From Nanobdellota archaeon (GTDB taxonomy: Archaea > Nanobdellota > Nanobdellia > Woesearchaeales > GW2011-AR15), in contig JAAXVZ010000018.1 of NCBI GenBank assembly GCA_013335235.1, forward strand, positions 1 through 12,073: DNA of 12,073 nucleotides. The letters run 5' to 3'. Made by a program: the position numbers and the translations under genes. Below the pieces are notes generated by a model, which searched no databases, had not been told where the DNA came from, and saw only the letters and a program-made list of their open reading frames with translations. Shown here piece by piece: positions 1 through 5,619 of the stretch (within the stretch, counting starts at the first letter, position 1; every line of letters starts with the position of its first letter).

Positions 1-600
1 GATCTGGGATATTTCGGCGGCATAGACACAATGCAGCTCAAGGTATATTATGGAGGCGGGACCCTGAACATCTCAAACGGGACACCAGCATATTTCCTGA
101 AGCATGATATCCATAGCAACCTTGCGGCAAAGCCGGATATAGAGTATTGGAATCACAACCGCATAATCAATGTCAAGATAGACAAGGAAGAGATGCCATT
201 TGCCTTTGGGTCGAACCTCACGGATTCGTGGGATATAAAGCTCCAGCCTGATCTTGAGTATGACCTGAAGCTCTCATATGGCGCTTCGACAGCGAACCTT
301 GATTTTAGAGGGCTGAACCTGGGCCAGCTTGAGATCGACTGCGGCAGCTCAGACACAAGGCTCACCTTTGGAAAGCACAACACATACGCAGACATCGATG
401 CTGGCGCCAGCACGCTCTCGCTTGCCCTGCCAAAGAACTATCCGATAACCATCGTCCTGCAAGGCGCAAGCGAAGGGGAGATAGAAGGCTTCACAAGGAT
501 AGGCAACTTCTACAAGACATCGCAGTATGTGGAAGGGACAAAGCACCTTGAGATAATGATAAGGGCAGTCGGCGGCAAAGTGAAGACAAGGTTCTATTGA
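1..600 (+). CDS. Toast-rack / LiaF C-terminal-like beta-solenoid protein (5' partial)
   Basis: The frame is open from base 1 (D-L-G-Y-F-G-G-I-D-T before the first Met at base 31), so the gene very likely starts upstream and this is its C-terminal 199 codons. The visible part is a ladder of short beta-strand repeats rich in small residues and alternating hydrophobics: LKLSYGASTANLDFRG, LGQLEIDCGSSDTRLTFG, ADIDAGASTLSLALP, ITIVLQGASEGEIEGF. This pattern is typical of the LiaF C-terminal / DUF4097 'toast-rack' fold, found in cell-envelope stress proteins and putative adhesins. No membrane segment is seen in this part; the missing N-terminus could hold transmembrane helices as in LiaF/PspC-like proteins. 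The gene ends just before a T-rich tract and seems transcriptionally separate from the ribosomal operon. The fold is fairly sure; the biological role is unknown. Confidence 0.7.
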   Translation, partial: DLGYFGGIDTMQLKVYYGGGTLNISNGTPAYFLKHDIHSNLAAKPDIEYWNHNRIINVKIDKEEMPFAFGSNLTDSWDIKLQPDLEYDLKLSYGASTANLDFRGLNLGQLEIDCGSSDTRLTFGKHNTYADIDAGASTLSLALPKNYPITIVLQGASEGEIEGFTRIGNFYKTSQYVEGTKHLEIMIRAVGGKVKTRFY

Positions 601-618
601 TTTTTTTATTCCTTTTTA
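601..618 (+). terminator. T-rich archaeal terminator after the toast-rack gene
   Basis: A run of seven T directly follows the TGA stop (601-607), with a further T5 run a few bases on. Archaeal RNA polymerase terminates at such U-tracts without needing a hairpin. It lies between a finished gene and the next TATA box. Confidence 0.55.
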
Positions 619-637
619 ATATATTTCTAGGCAAAAC

Positions 638-647
638 CTTTATAAAC
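638..647 (+). promoter_or_regulatory. TATA box for the rps13 operon
   Basis: CTTTATAAAC matches the archaeal TATA consensus and is preceded by an A-rich BRE-like stretch (GCAAAAC). Start of transcription is expected about 25 bases downstream, near 667-671, giving a leader of about 50 bases before the ATG at 719. Confidence 0.65.
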
Positions 648-670
648 TCCTCAAATTTCCATTGTCCTAA

Positions 671-711
671 GCCCGAGTTCACGCGTTAGGGCGCGTTGAT
701 ACTTCTCGGGT
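671..711 (+). promoter_or_regulatory. Structured 5' leader (two-tier hairpin) before rps13
   Basis: Bases 671-677 (GCCCGAG) pair with 705-711 (CTCGGGT; the end pair is G-U). Inside this, 681-685 (ACGCG) pair perfectly with 692-696 (CGCGT) around the loop TTAGGG, leaving an asymmetric internal loop (TTC / TGATACTT). The structure would fill almost the whole leader and end 7 bases before the start codon. No Shine-Dalgarno sequence is visible between it and the ATG. A regulatory role is inferred; the pairing is seen directly. Confidence 0.5.
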
Positions 712-718
712 TTTCAAA

Positions 719-1195
719 ATGGCTGAAGAACAAAAAAATATTAAACACATTGTAAGGATTGCGAACACTGACCTTGTCGGTGAAAAGGCTATAGTCATCG
801 CTCTTGCTAAGATCAATGGTATCGGAGTAATCTATGCGAACATGGTTTGCAAATTTGCGAGTGTCGATATCAGGAAGCTTTGCGGACTCTTGGATGGAAG
901 AGAGATCGAGAGGATAAATGATGTCATAGCTAACCCTGACAAATATAAAGTCCCTGTATGGATGAAAGACAGGAGAAAGGACTATGACACAGGCAGGGAC
1001 CTGCACCTCATAGGAAGCGACCTTGATTTCACGCAGGAACAGGATTTAAGGAGACTAAAGAAGATCAAGTCAAGAAGAGGCCTCAGGCATGCAGTAGGTC
1101 TGCCAGTCAGAGGTCAGAGGACAAAATCCAATTTCAGAAGAAATAAAGGAAAGGCCATGGGTGTCAAGAAGAAATCTGACGCCAAGGCAAAGTGA
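719..1195 (+). CDS. rps13: 30S ribosomal protein uS13 (archaeal S13)
   Basis: Small-subunit head protein that contacts the P-site tRNA and bridges to the large subunit. The 158-residue product is slightly longer than the usual archaeal S13 because of a lysine-rich tail. It starts with the archaeal form (KHIVRIANTDLVGEKAI), keeps the helix-two-turn-helix motif INGIG near residues 33-37, and ends with the diagnostic RGLRHAVGLPVRGQRTKSNFRR (residues about 120-141) that contacts rRNA and tRNA. First gene of the operon, in the order S13-S4-S11-RpoD that is standard in archaea. The ATG at 719 is chosen because the archaeal N-terminus begins there; no Shine-Dalgarno precedes it, and a hairpin leader does. 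Downstream rps4 starts 14 bases after the stop. Confidence 0.97.
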   Translation: MAEEQKNIKHIVRIANTDLVGEKAIVIALAKINGIGVIYANMVCKFASVDIRKLCGLLDGREIERINDVIANPDKYKVPVWMKDRRKDYDTGRDLHLIGSDLDFTQEQDLRRLKKIKSRRGLRHAVGLPVRGQRTKSNFRRNKGKAMGVKKKSDAKAK

Positions 1196-1198
1196 TTT

Positions 1199-1203
1199 GA
1201 GGT
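1199..1203 (+). promoter_or_regulatory. Shine-Dalgarno for rps4
   Basis: GAGGT lies six bases before the ATG at 1210 and fixes that start. Operon-internal genes here use Shine-Dalgarno sites or stop/start overlaps, whereas most first genes are leaderless. Confidence 0.6.
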
Positions 1204-1209
1204 TCCAAA

Positions 1210-1896
1210 ATGGGAGATCCACGAAAACTACGAAAGCATTATTCCGGGCCAACACATCCTTGGCAGAAAGAAAGGATTGACGAGGAAGTTGCGCTATCCA
1301 AAGAATACGGATTCAAGAACAAAGTCGAGCTATGGAGGCTGAACTCCTTGCTCTCCAAATACAAGCAGAGGGTCAAGAACCTTATTCCAAAAAAGGACGC
1401 AAAGTCTGAGGAAGAGAAGAAGGGCCTGTTGAAGAGGCTCTATGAGCTGAAGCTTGTGAAGCAGGACGCGATTCCAGAGGATATCCTGGGCGTCACATTG
1501 AGAGACTTCTGCGAGAGGAGATTGCAGACAGTCGTTCTCAGGAAGGGGCTTGCAAGGTCGATAAAGCAGGCAAGGCAGTTCATCGTCCACGAGCATATAT
1601 TCATCGGCGAGAGGAAGATAACTTCCCCTTCATATATCACAAGCTCATCAGAAGAGCTCATGATAAGGTTTGATGAGAAGTCTCCTTTGTCTGTTGAAGA
1701 CCATCCTGAAAGGGTCCAGGTCGCAAAGCAGCTCAAAGAAGAGATGGCAGAAGCTGGCTTGAAGCCGCACGTCGAAGGCGAGTCTAAGCGCGAAGCCAAG
1801 CATGATGCAGAGAGGCCAAAGAGAAGGAAAATCACGCCTAGGAAAGGCCCGTCTAAGGGCGAAGCGAAAAAGCCGGTTAAAGAGGAAGCAGAATGA
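1210..1896 (+). CDS. rps4: 30S ribosomal protein uS4 (archaeal S4) with extended tail
   Basis: Primary 16S rRNA-binding protein that nucleates assembly of the small-subunit body. The N-terminus MGDPRKLRKHYSGPTHPW is the archaeal/eukaryotic form. The S4 RNA-binding domain is at about residues 103-150 (RRLQTVVLRKGLARSIKQAR then VHEHIFIGERKI). At 228 residues the protein is longer than the roughly 170-195 usual in archaea: residues about 185-228 form a low-complexity Lys/Arg/Glu/Ala tail, probably disordered and RNA-contacting. It follows rps13 with a GAGGT site and overlaps rps11 by ATGA, so the two are probably translationally coupled. Confidence 0.96.
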   Translation: MGDPRKLRKHYSGPTHPWQKERIDEEVALSKEYGFKNKVELWRLNSLLSKYKQRVKNLIPKKDAKSEEEKKGLLKRLYELKLVKQDAIPEDILGVTLRDFCERRLQTVVLRKGLARSIKQARQFIVHEHIFIGERKITSPSYITSSSEELMIRFDEKSPLSVEDHPERVQVAKQLKEEMAEAGLKPHVEGESKREAKHDAERPKRRKITPRKGPSKGEAKKPVKEEAE

Positions 1897-2297
1897 TCAA
1901 AGACAAACGAGACATAAGATGGGGTATATGCCATATCTACTCTTCCTACAATGACACGATCATACATGTCACAGACATCACAGGAAGCGAGACTATCGCC
2001 ATATCATCAGGCGGTCAGATAGTAAAGGCACACAGGCTTGAGTCAAGCCCTACTGCAGCAATGGCTGCATCAAAGAAAGTAGCAGAGTCAGCGCTTGAGA
2101 AAGGCATAAACGGGATCCATGTGAAGATCAAGGCCCCGGGCGGCCACAATGGCCCAAGCAACCCAGGTCCAGGAGCACAGGCAGCAGTTCGAGCCTTGTC
2201 CAGGATGGGACTTAGGATAGGTATAATTGAAGACGTCACACCTGTTCCGCACGATGGATGCAGGAAGAAGGGCGGAAAGAGAGGAAGGAGGGTATAG
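1893..2297 (+). CDS. rps11: 30S ribosomal protein uS11
   Basis: Platform protein of the small subunit, near the mRNA exit site. The 134-residue length is normal. Typical features: WGICHIYSSYNDTIIHVTDITG at the N-terminal side, SSPTAAMAASKKVAESA in the middle, then IKAPGGHNGPSNPGPGAQAAVRAL and the C-terminal signature IGIIEDVTPVPHDGCRKKGGKRGRRV, with the basic end that binds rRNA. The start overlaps the rps4 stop in an ATGA, and the stop is followed immediately by the rpoD ATG (TAGATG), so S4, S11 and RpoD are probably translated in series. Confidence 0.97.
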   Translation: MIKDKRDIRWGICHIYSSYNDTIIHVTDITGSETIAISSGGQIVKAHRLESSPTAAMAASKKVAESALEKGINGIHVKIKAPGGHNGPSNPGPGAQAAVRALSRMGLRIGIIEDVTPVPHDGCRKKGGKRGRRV

Positions 2298-3080
2298 ATG
2301 GTAAAATTCGAGCTAAAGACTATTAGCAAGGATAAGACCAGGATGACCTTTTTGGTAAAGGACGCAACACCAGGATATGCGAATGCGCTCAGGAGGCTCA
2401 TGCTATCTGAAGTGCCAGTCATGGCAGTTGAGGAAGTTGAGATAAGGAAGAACAGTTCAGCTATCTTTGACGAGCTTGTTGCAAGCCGCCTTGGATTATT
2501 ACCGCTTACCACAGATTTGGAGTCTTATGAGCTTCCAGCATCGCAGCAAGATATCGATGACAGGAAAGCCAAATGCACAGTCCAGCTGACCCTTAAGGAA
2601 AAAGGTCCGAAGACTGTGTATGCTTCAGATCTTAAGTCTGCAGACCCGAAGATAAAACCAGTTTACCCTAAGATGATATTAGCAAAACTCTTGAAGGATC
2701 AGGAGCTAGAGGTTGTCGCAGTCGCGACACTTGGCAAGGGGAAAGACCATGCTAAGTGGAATCCAGGCCACGTCTGGTACAACTACAGCCCAAGCCTGAA
2801 GATAAACAACAAGAGCAAAGCAATTGAGACATTCAAGAGCAAATATCCCTCCCAGATATTCAACAAGAAAGGAGAGATAGATGAAAGCTTGATTTTGGAA
2901 AACAACCTGGTTGATGCTGTCGACCATATCAATGATGACATCATAAAGGTTGAGTACAGTGACAAGGAGTTTATATTCCAAGTCGAGTCATGGGGACAGT
3001 TACCTGTGACTGAGATAGTACACCAGGCGCTTGTCCAGTTTGATGGCAAGCTCAGTGAGCTCGACTCACTGATAAAGTAG
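2298..3080 (+). CDS. rpoD: DNA-directed RNA polymerase subunit D (Rpo3)
   Basis: Archaeal counterpart of bacterial alpha N-terminal domain and eukaryotic RPB3; with subunit L it forms the platform on which the core polymerase assembles. The dimerisation region is clear at residues 25-50 (PGYANALRRLMLSEVPVMAVEEVEI), followed by SSAIFDELVASRLGLLPL and, at about 146-163, GKGKDHAKWNPGHVWYNY. The C-terminal part (VESWGQLPVTEIVHQAL, about 229-245) completes the dimerisation fold. The insert domain that carries a 4Fe-4S cluster in some archaea is cysteine-free here: the only Cys is residue 93, so no cluster is expected. A strong Shine-Dalgarno (GGAGG) sits inside the rps11 3' end. The tRNA-Leu starts 12 bases after the stop. 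Confidence 0.96.
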   Translation: MVKFELKTISKDKTRMTFLVKDATPGYANALRRLMLSEVPVMAVEEVEIRKNSSAIFDELVASRLGLLPLTTDLESYELPASQQDIDDRKAKCTVQLTLKEKGPKTVYASDLKSADPKIKPVYPKMILAKLLKDQELEVVAVATLGKGKDHAKWNPGHVWYNYSPSLKINNKSKAIETFKSKYPSQIFNKKGEIDESLILENNLVDAVDHINDDIIKVEYSDKEFIFQVESWGQLPVTEIVHQALVQFDGKLSELDSLIK

Positions 3081-3092
3081 ACACTCACAAAT

Positions 3093-3178
3093 GCGGGGGT
3101 GGCAGAGCCTGGTCAAATGCGTTAGGTTGAGGGCCTAATCCCATAGAGGGTGCGCGTGTTCGAATCACGTCCCCCGCA
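3093..3178 (+). tRNA. tRNA-Leu (anticodon GAG)
   Basis: Acceptor stem GCGGGGG (3093-3099) pairs with CCCCCGC (3171-3177), with discriminator A at 3178 and no encoded CCA. The D-arm has GCA (3102-3104) pairing with TGC (3118-3120). The anticodon stem TTAGG/CCTAA (3122-3126, 3134-3138) encloses loop TTGAGGG with anticodon GAG at 3129-3131, which reads CUC and CUU. A long variable arm (3139-3153, TCCC/AGGG type) marks a class II tRNA, and the T-arm is GCGTG-TTCGAAT-CACGT (3154-3170). No intron. It is embedded in the operon between rpoD and rpl18e. The same order tRNA-Leu, L18e, L13, S9 was described in Haloarcula, so this is a conserved archaeal arrangement. Confidence 0.97.
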
Positions 3179-3188
3179 TACTTCAAAA

Positions 3189-3536
3189 ATGAAAAACGAA
3201 AACCTACAATCCCTGATAAGCGAATTGAAGAAGACGTCAATAGAGAATGATGTCTCTGTATGGAAAGCAGTAGCAACAGATCTCGAGGGCTCTACCCAGA
3301 AGAGGGCAGTAGTCAATCTCTCAAAGATTGATAAATATGCAAAGGATGACGAGACAGTTGTTGTCCCAGGCAAGGTCCTTTCAATGGGAATCCTATCGAA
3401 GAAGCTCACAGTGGCGGCCTATAAGTTCTCAGGCCAGGCAGTTGATAAGATCAAGGCTGCAGGCGGAAAGGCGATCACCATTGGTGAGCTAGTTAAAAAG
3501 AATCCTAAAGGTTCTAAGGTGAGGGTGTTAGCATGA
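3189..3536 (+). CDS. rpl18e: 50S ribosomal protein eL18 (L18e)
   Basis: Large-subunit protein shared by archaea and eukaryotes, related in fold to bacterial L15. The 115-residue product starting at ATG 3189 has normal archaeal length: an N-terminal helix (LISELKKTSIENDVSVWKAVA), QKRAVVNLSKIDKY, VVVPGKVLSMGILSKKLTVAAYKFS, and the end IGELVKKNPKGSKVRVLA. An in-frame GTG at 3150 would add 13 residues but lies inside the tRNA, so it is not used here. The ATG is 10 bases after the tRNA 3' end, with no Shine-Dalgarno; tRNA 3' processing would leave a nearly leaderless mRNA. The stop overlaps the rpl13 start (ATGA). Confidence 0.95.
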   Translation: MKNENLQSLISELKKTSIENDVSVWKAVATDLEGSTQKRAVVNLSKIDKYAKDDETVVVPGKVLSMGILSKKLTVAAYKFSGQAVDKIKAAGGKAITIGELVKKNPKGSKVRVLA

Positions 3537-3955
3537 TAGTAATCGACGCAACCAACCTGATCATAGGAAGACTTGCAACATACGCTGCAAAGCAGGCCCT
3601 GATTGGAGAGACAGTCAGGATTGTCAACAGCGAGAAAGCAGTTGTTGCAGGCAAGAAAGAGAATGTCTTTGAGGAATATCTTCACAGGCTCGAAAGGACA
3701 ACCATCAGAAACGGACCTTATACACATAGGATGCCGGAAAGGCTCCTGAAGAGGACGATCCGGGGCATGATCCCAAGGAAGAAAGCCTCTGGAATGGCAG
3801 CCTACAAAAGGATCATGTGCTACAGGGGTGTCCCTGATGAGTTCAAAGACAAGAAGCCGATCACGATCGAGAGCGCCAATGTCTCAAAGCTTCCGAATCA
3901 CAAAGTAGTTGATCTATTGACATTATCAAAAAGACTAGGTGCTAAAATTGAGTAA
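3533..3955 (+). CDS. rpl13: 50S ribosomal protein uL13
   Basis: Early-assembling large-subunit protein that binds 23S rRNA. The 140 residues match the archaeal family: MIVIDATNLIIGRLATYAAKQA at the start, VRIVNSEKAVVAGKKENV at about 28-45, RTTIRNGPYTHRMPERLLKRTIRGMIPRKKASG in the centre, and the RIMCYRGVPDEF element at about 94-105. ATGA overlap with rpl18e suggests coupled translation. Its last codons contain the Shine-Dalgarno and start codon of rps9, so the genes overlap. Confidence 0.97.
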   Translation: MIVIDATNLIIGRLATYAAKQALIGETVRIVNSEKAVVAGKKENVFEEYLHRLERTTIRNGPYTHRMPERLLKRTIRGMIPRKKASGMAAYKRIMCYRGVPDEFKDKKPITIESANVSKLPNHKVVDLLTLSKRLGAKIE

Positions 3956-4349
3956 GAATATAATAATCAAGTCCGGTAAGAGGAAATCCGCAATAGCTAA
4001 AGCTACATTAAGGGAAGGCACTGGGAAAGTCACAGTGAATAAAGTCCCTATTGATGCTTATGTCCCCTTCCTTTACAAGGCAAGGATACAGGAACCCCTA
4101 TTATTGGCAGGCGAGGAGCTGGCCAAGGTAGATATAGAGGTTTCAGTGAACGGCGGCGGTCCGATGGGCCAGTCAGATGCAGCAAGGCTTGCGATAGCAA
4201 AGGCCCTTGCAGAGCACGATCCCAAGCTGAAAGCTGTTTTCCTGAACTATGACAGGAAGCTTCTTGTCGCAGATGTCAGATTGAAAGAGACACACAAGCC
4301 TAACAAGCACGGCGGCGCAAGAGGAAAGAAACAGAAATCATACAGGTAA
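3948..4349 (+). CDS. rps9: 30S ribosomal protein uS9
   Basis: Small-subunit head protein whose basic tail reaches the P-site tRNA. The family signature is complete: SGKRKSAIAKATLREGTG near the start, VSVNGGGPMGQSDAARLAIAKAL in the middle, VFLNYDRKLLVADVRLKETHKPNKHGGARGKKQKSYR at the end, with the characteristic terminal Lys-X-Tyr-Arg-like end. I place the start at TTG 3948 (133 residues) because AGGTG at 3937-3941 is spaced six bases before it; GTG 3939, three codons upstream, is the alternative but lacks such a site. Either way it overlaps rpl13. Last visible gene of the operon; rpoN, rpoK and rps2, which often follow in archaea, do not. Confidence 0.93.
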   Translation: MSKNIIIKSGKRKSAIAKATLREGTGKVTVNKVPIDAYVPFLYKARIQEPLLLAGEELAKVDIEVSVNGGGPMGQSDAARLAIAKALAEHDPKLKAVFLNYDRKLLVADVRLKETHKPNKHGGARGKKQKSYR

Positions 4350-4356
4350 TCCTTAC

Positions 4357-4376
4357 TTTTTTTCTACTCTTTTTTT
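4357..4376 (+). terminator. Double T-tract terminator of the ribosomal operon
   Basis: Two T7 runs (4357-4363 and 4370-4376) begin eight bases after the rps9 stop. This is the form of archaeal intrinsic terminator, with no clear hairpin. Confidence 0.6.
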
Positions 4377-4394
4377 AAGATTTATTCTGATAAC

Positions 4395-4405
4395 CTTTAT
4401 ATATA
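4395..4405 (+). promoter_or_regulatory. TATA box for the methyltransferase gene
   Basis: CTTTATATATA with a preceding AACC. Its centre is about 26 bases before ATG 4426, so transcription is expected to begin at or within a few bases of the start codon (leaderless mRNA). Confidence 0.65.
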
Positions 4406-4425
4406 GACAGTTCAGCTACTGGCAG

Positions 4426-5148
4426 ATGTTCGTGACTGCGACACATTTTGGAAGGCATGCAACAGAGTTAAGCCTGTTGAAAGAGCTAGTGAATGGGAAA
4501 GATACTTTTCGAGTACTTGATTTTGGGCCTGGCTTATCGCAACCTCAATACTATCACGAGTTATTAAGAAAAGAAATTGAATTATCTTCAAAGCAAGCCC
4601 CTAAATTTTGCTGGGAACCTTATGAAATCGCAAATGCACTTCAGCAGATTGGAGTAGATTACAGGATAGATTTGGTAGACCCTAACGATCTGGTTACAGA
4701 TGCCTTACGTAAACAAGACAAGCTTATCCTTGAGCACCATCCCAGACGCAAAGAGAGCTATTACCCTACTAAGGAATATTATCAGGGATTTTTTCCAAGT
4801 TGCCAAAGACAACCCCTTGATGAAAAGATATATGACAAATATCAAGATGCATTCCAGGCATCTTTTGAAGGTGCAATAATCAATCTGCCGCAAGGCATCC
4901 GAGAGAAGATCCATATATATGAGGATGACCTAGACTTTCCAGCTATACATAAAGGACAATACGATTTAGTTTTTTGTTGGAACGTCGCCTGCTACACCAG
5001 GTTCCCTGAGGAAAAGGTATCTCTTTTTGCAAATGCGCTCAATATTGGTGGGAACCTTTTTTTTGATATTGGCACACCAACTGAGACAAAAGGATTGTCC
5101 TGCAGGGTCCTAGGCCAAGACAATTTCCTCTACACACGGACATCCTGA
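4426..5148 (+). CDS. SAM-dependent methyltransferase, CheR-like class I fold
   Basis: 240 residues, predicted soluble. Motif I is VLDFGPG at residues 30-36 (SAM-binding glycine loop). IDLVDPND at 81-88 could be the acidic strand-2 motif that binds the ribose, with an intervening helical insert. Then come YDLVFCWNVACYTRFPEE (179-196) and the segment NALNIGGNLFFDIG (203-216). The last two closely resemble the CheR-type pattern 'FDxIFCRNVxxYF ... L.pGGxLfxG', so a methyltransferase fold is well supported. Nothing here shows the substrate, and no chemotaxis gene is nearby, so a CheR function is not claimed. It has its own leaderless promoter and is followed 57 bases later by an unrelated-looking gene with its own TATA box. 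Confidence 0.72.
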   Translation: MFVTATHFGRHATELSLLKELVNGKDTFRVLDFGPGLSQPQYYHELLRKEIELSSKQAPKFCWEPYEIANALQQIGVDYRIDLVDPNDLVTDALRKQDKLILEHHPRRKESYYPTKEYYQGFFPSCQRQPLDEKIYDKYQDAFQASFEGAIINLPQGIREKIHIYEDDLDFPAIHKGQYDLVFCWNVACYTRFPEEKVSLFANALNIGGNLFFDIGTPTETKGLSCRVLGQDNFLYTRTS

Positions 5149-5172
5149 ACAGGCGCAAGTGCCTCAGGAACA

Positions 5173-5180
5173 TTTTTATA
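5173..5180 (+). promoter_or_regulatory. TATA box for the 126-residue protein gene
   Basis: TTTTTATA followed by CCT, centre about 29 bases before ATG 5206. Leaderless transcription is expected. Confidence 0.5.
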
Positions 5181-5205
5181 CCTGTGAAGCTTTATCCTTT
5201 TTTTA

Positions 5206-5586
5206 ATGTACTTGACTTGGAATGTCCCACCTTTCTTCCTGAAGCGGTATGAGGCAGATCTTTCACCTAAGGACGGTCTTATGCGCGTGGACGAGTTGCC
5301 GCTTCCTTTTAAATTGATCATGCACGATAGCGCACCATATATCCTCGCAGTGAGAAACGGAAAAGAGGATGCCGCGCTTTATATAATAGGGAGGGAGATT
5401 GCGCCAGATGCACTTACAGACGCATTATTGTCTGAAGGGCTGGTCGCAAAACTCAACCCACCGACAGTTACAGATGCATTTAAGGCATTTCATATAGAAG
5501 GCATAGGCGGTCTTGTGTTTGCGTATGCGTCTATATTTCACCCAGATTCACAGATAGTGCAGAAATATCAGCTAAGATTCACATGA
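5206..5586 (+). CDS. Conserved-looking hypothetical protein, 126 residues
   Basis: Not recognised. The composition is that of a normal soluble globular protein: no signal peptide, no membrane helix, no Cys. It begins MYLTWNVPPFFLKRYEADLS, has a strand-like hydrophobic stretch FKLIMHDSAPYILAVRNGKEDAALYIIGRE at about residues 35-64, a helix-like part ALTDALLSEGLVAKL, and a Gly-containing hydrophobic segment IEGIGGLVFAYASIF at about 97-111. The ATG is favoured because it stands about 29 bases from a TATA box. Start is preceded by a T-rich tract (TCCTTTTTTTA) which may also end transcription of the gene before it. The neighbouring 440-residue gene has the same promoter architecture; no functional link is evident. 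Confidence 0.6.
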   Translation: MYLTWNVPPFFLKRYEADLSPKDGLMRVDELPLPFKLIMHDSAPYILAVRNGKEDAALYIIGREIAPDALTDALLSEGLVAKLNPPTVTDAFKAFHIEGIGGLVFAYASIFHPDSQIVQKYQLRFT

Positions 5587-5589
5587 CTA

Positions 5590-5600
5590 TTTTTATATAA
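5590..5600 (+). promoter_or_regulatory. TATA box for the 440-residue protein gene
   Basis: TTTTTATATAA followed by CCT, centre about 25 bases before ATG 5620 and starting four bases after the preceding stop codon. Leaderless start expected. Confidence 0.6.
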
Positions 5601-5619
5601 CCTCTTCTAACCCGTAAGA

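Noticed and set aside
671..720. Leader hairpin before rps13 as a degenerate tRNA (GTTTTCAAAAT looks T-loop-like)
   Set aside because: No acceptor, anticodon or T-arm arrangement can be built; the span is about 40 bases and pairs as one long hairpin.
1440..1967. Antisense 175-codon frame over rps4 and rps11
   Set aside because: It mirrors the conserved codons of two sure genes; composition is Ser/Leu-rich as expected for a shadow frame, and no promoter or ribosome site supports it.
3150..3188. Longer eL18 starting at the in-frame GTG at 3150
   Set aside because: The extension lies inside the tRNA-Leu variable arm, T-arm and acceptor stem; ATG 3189 gives the normal family length.
5149..5205. 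Possible frameshifted continuation of the methyltransferase after its stop
   Set aside because: The other frames contain no methyltransferase-like continuation, and a TATA box for the next gene occupies the gap.
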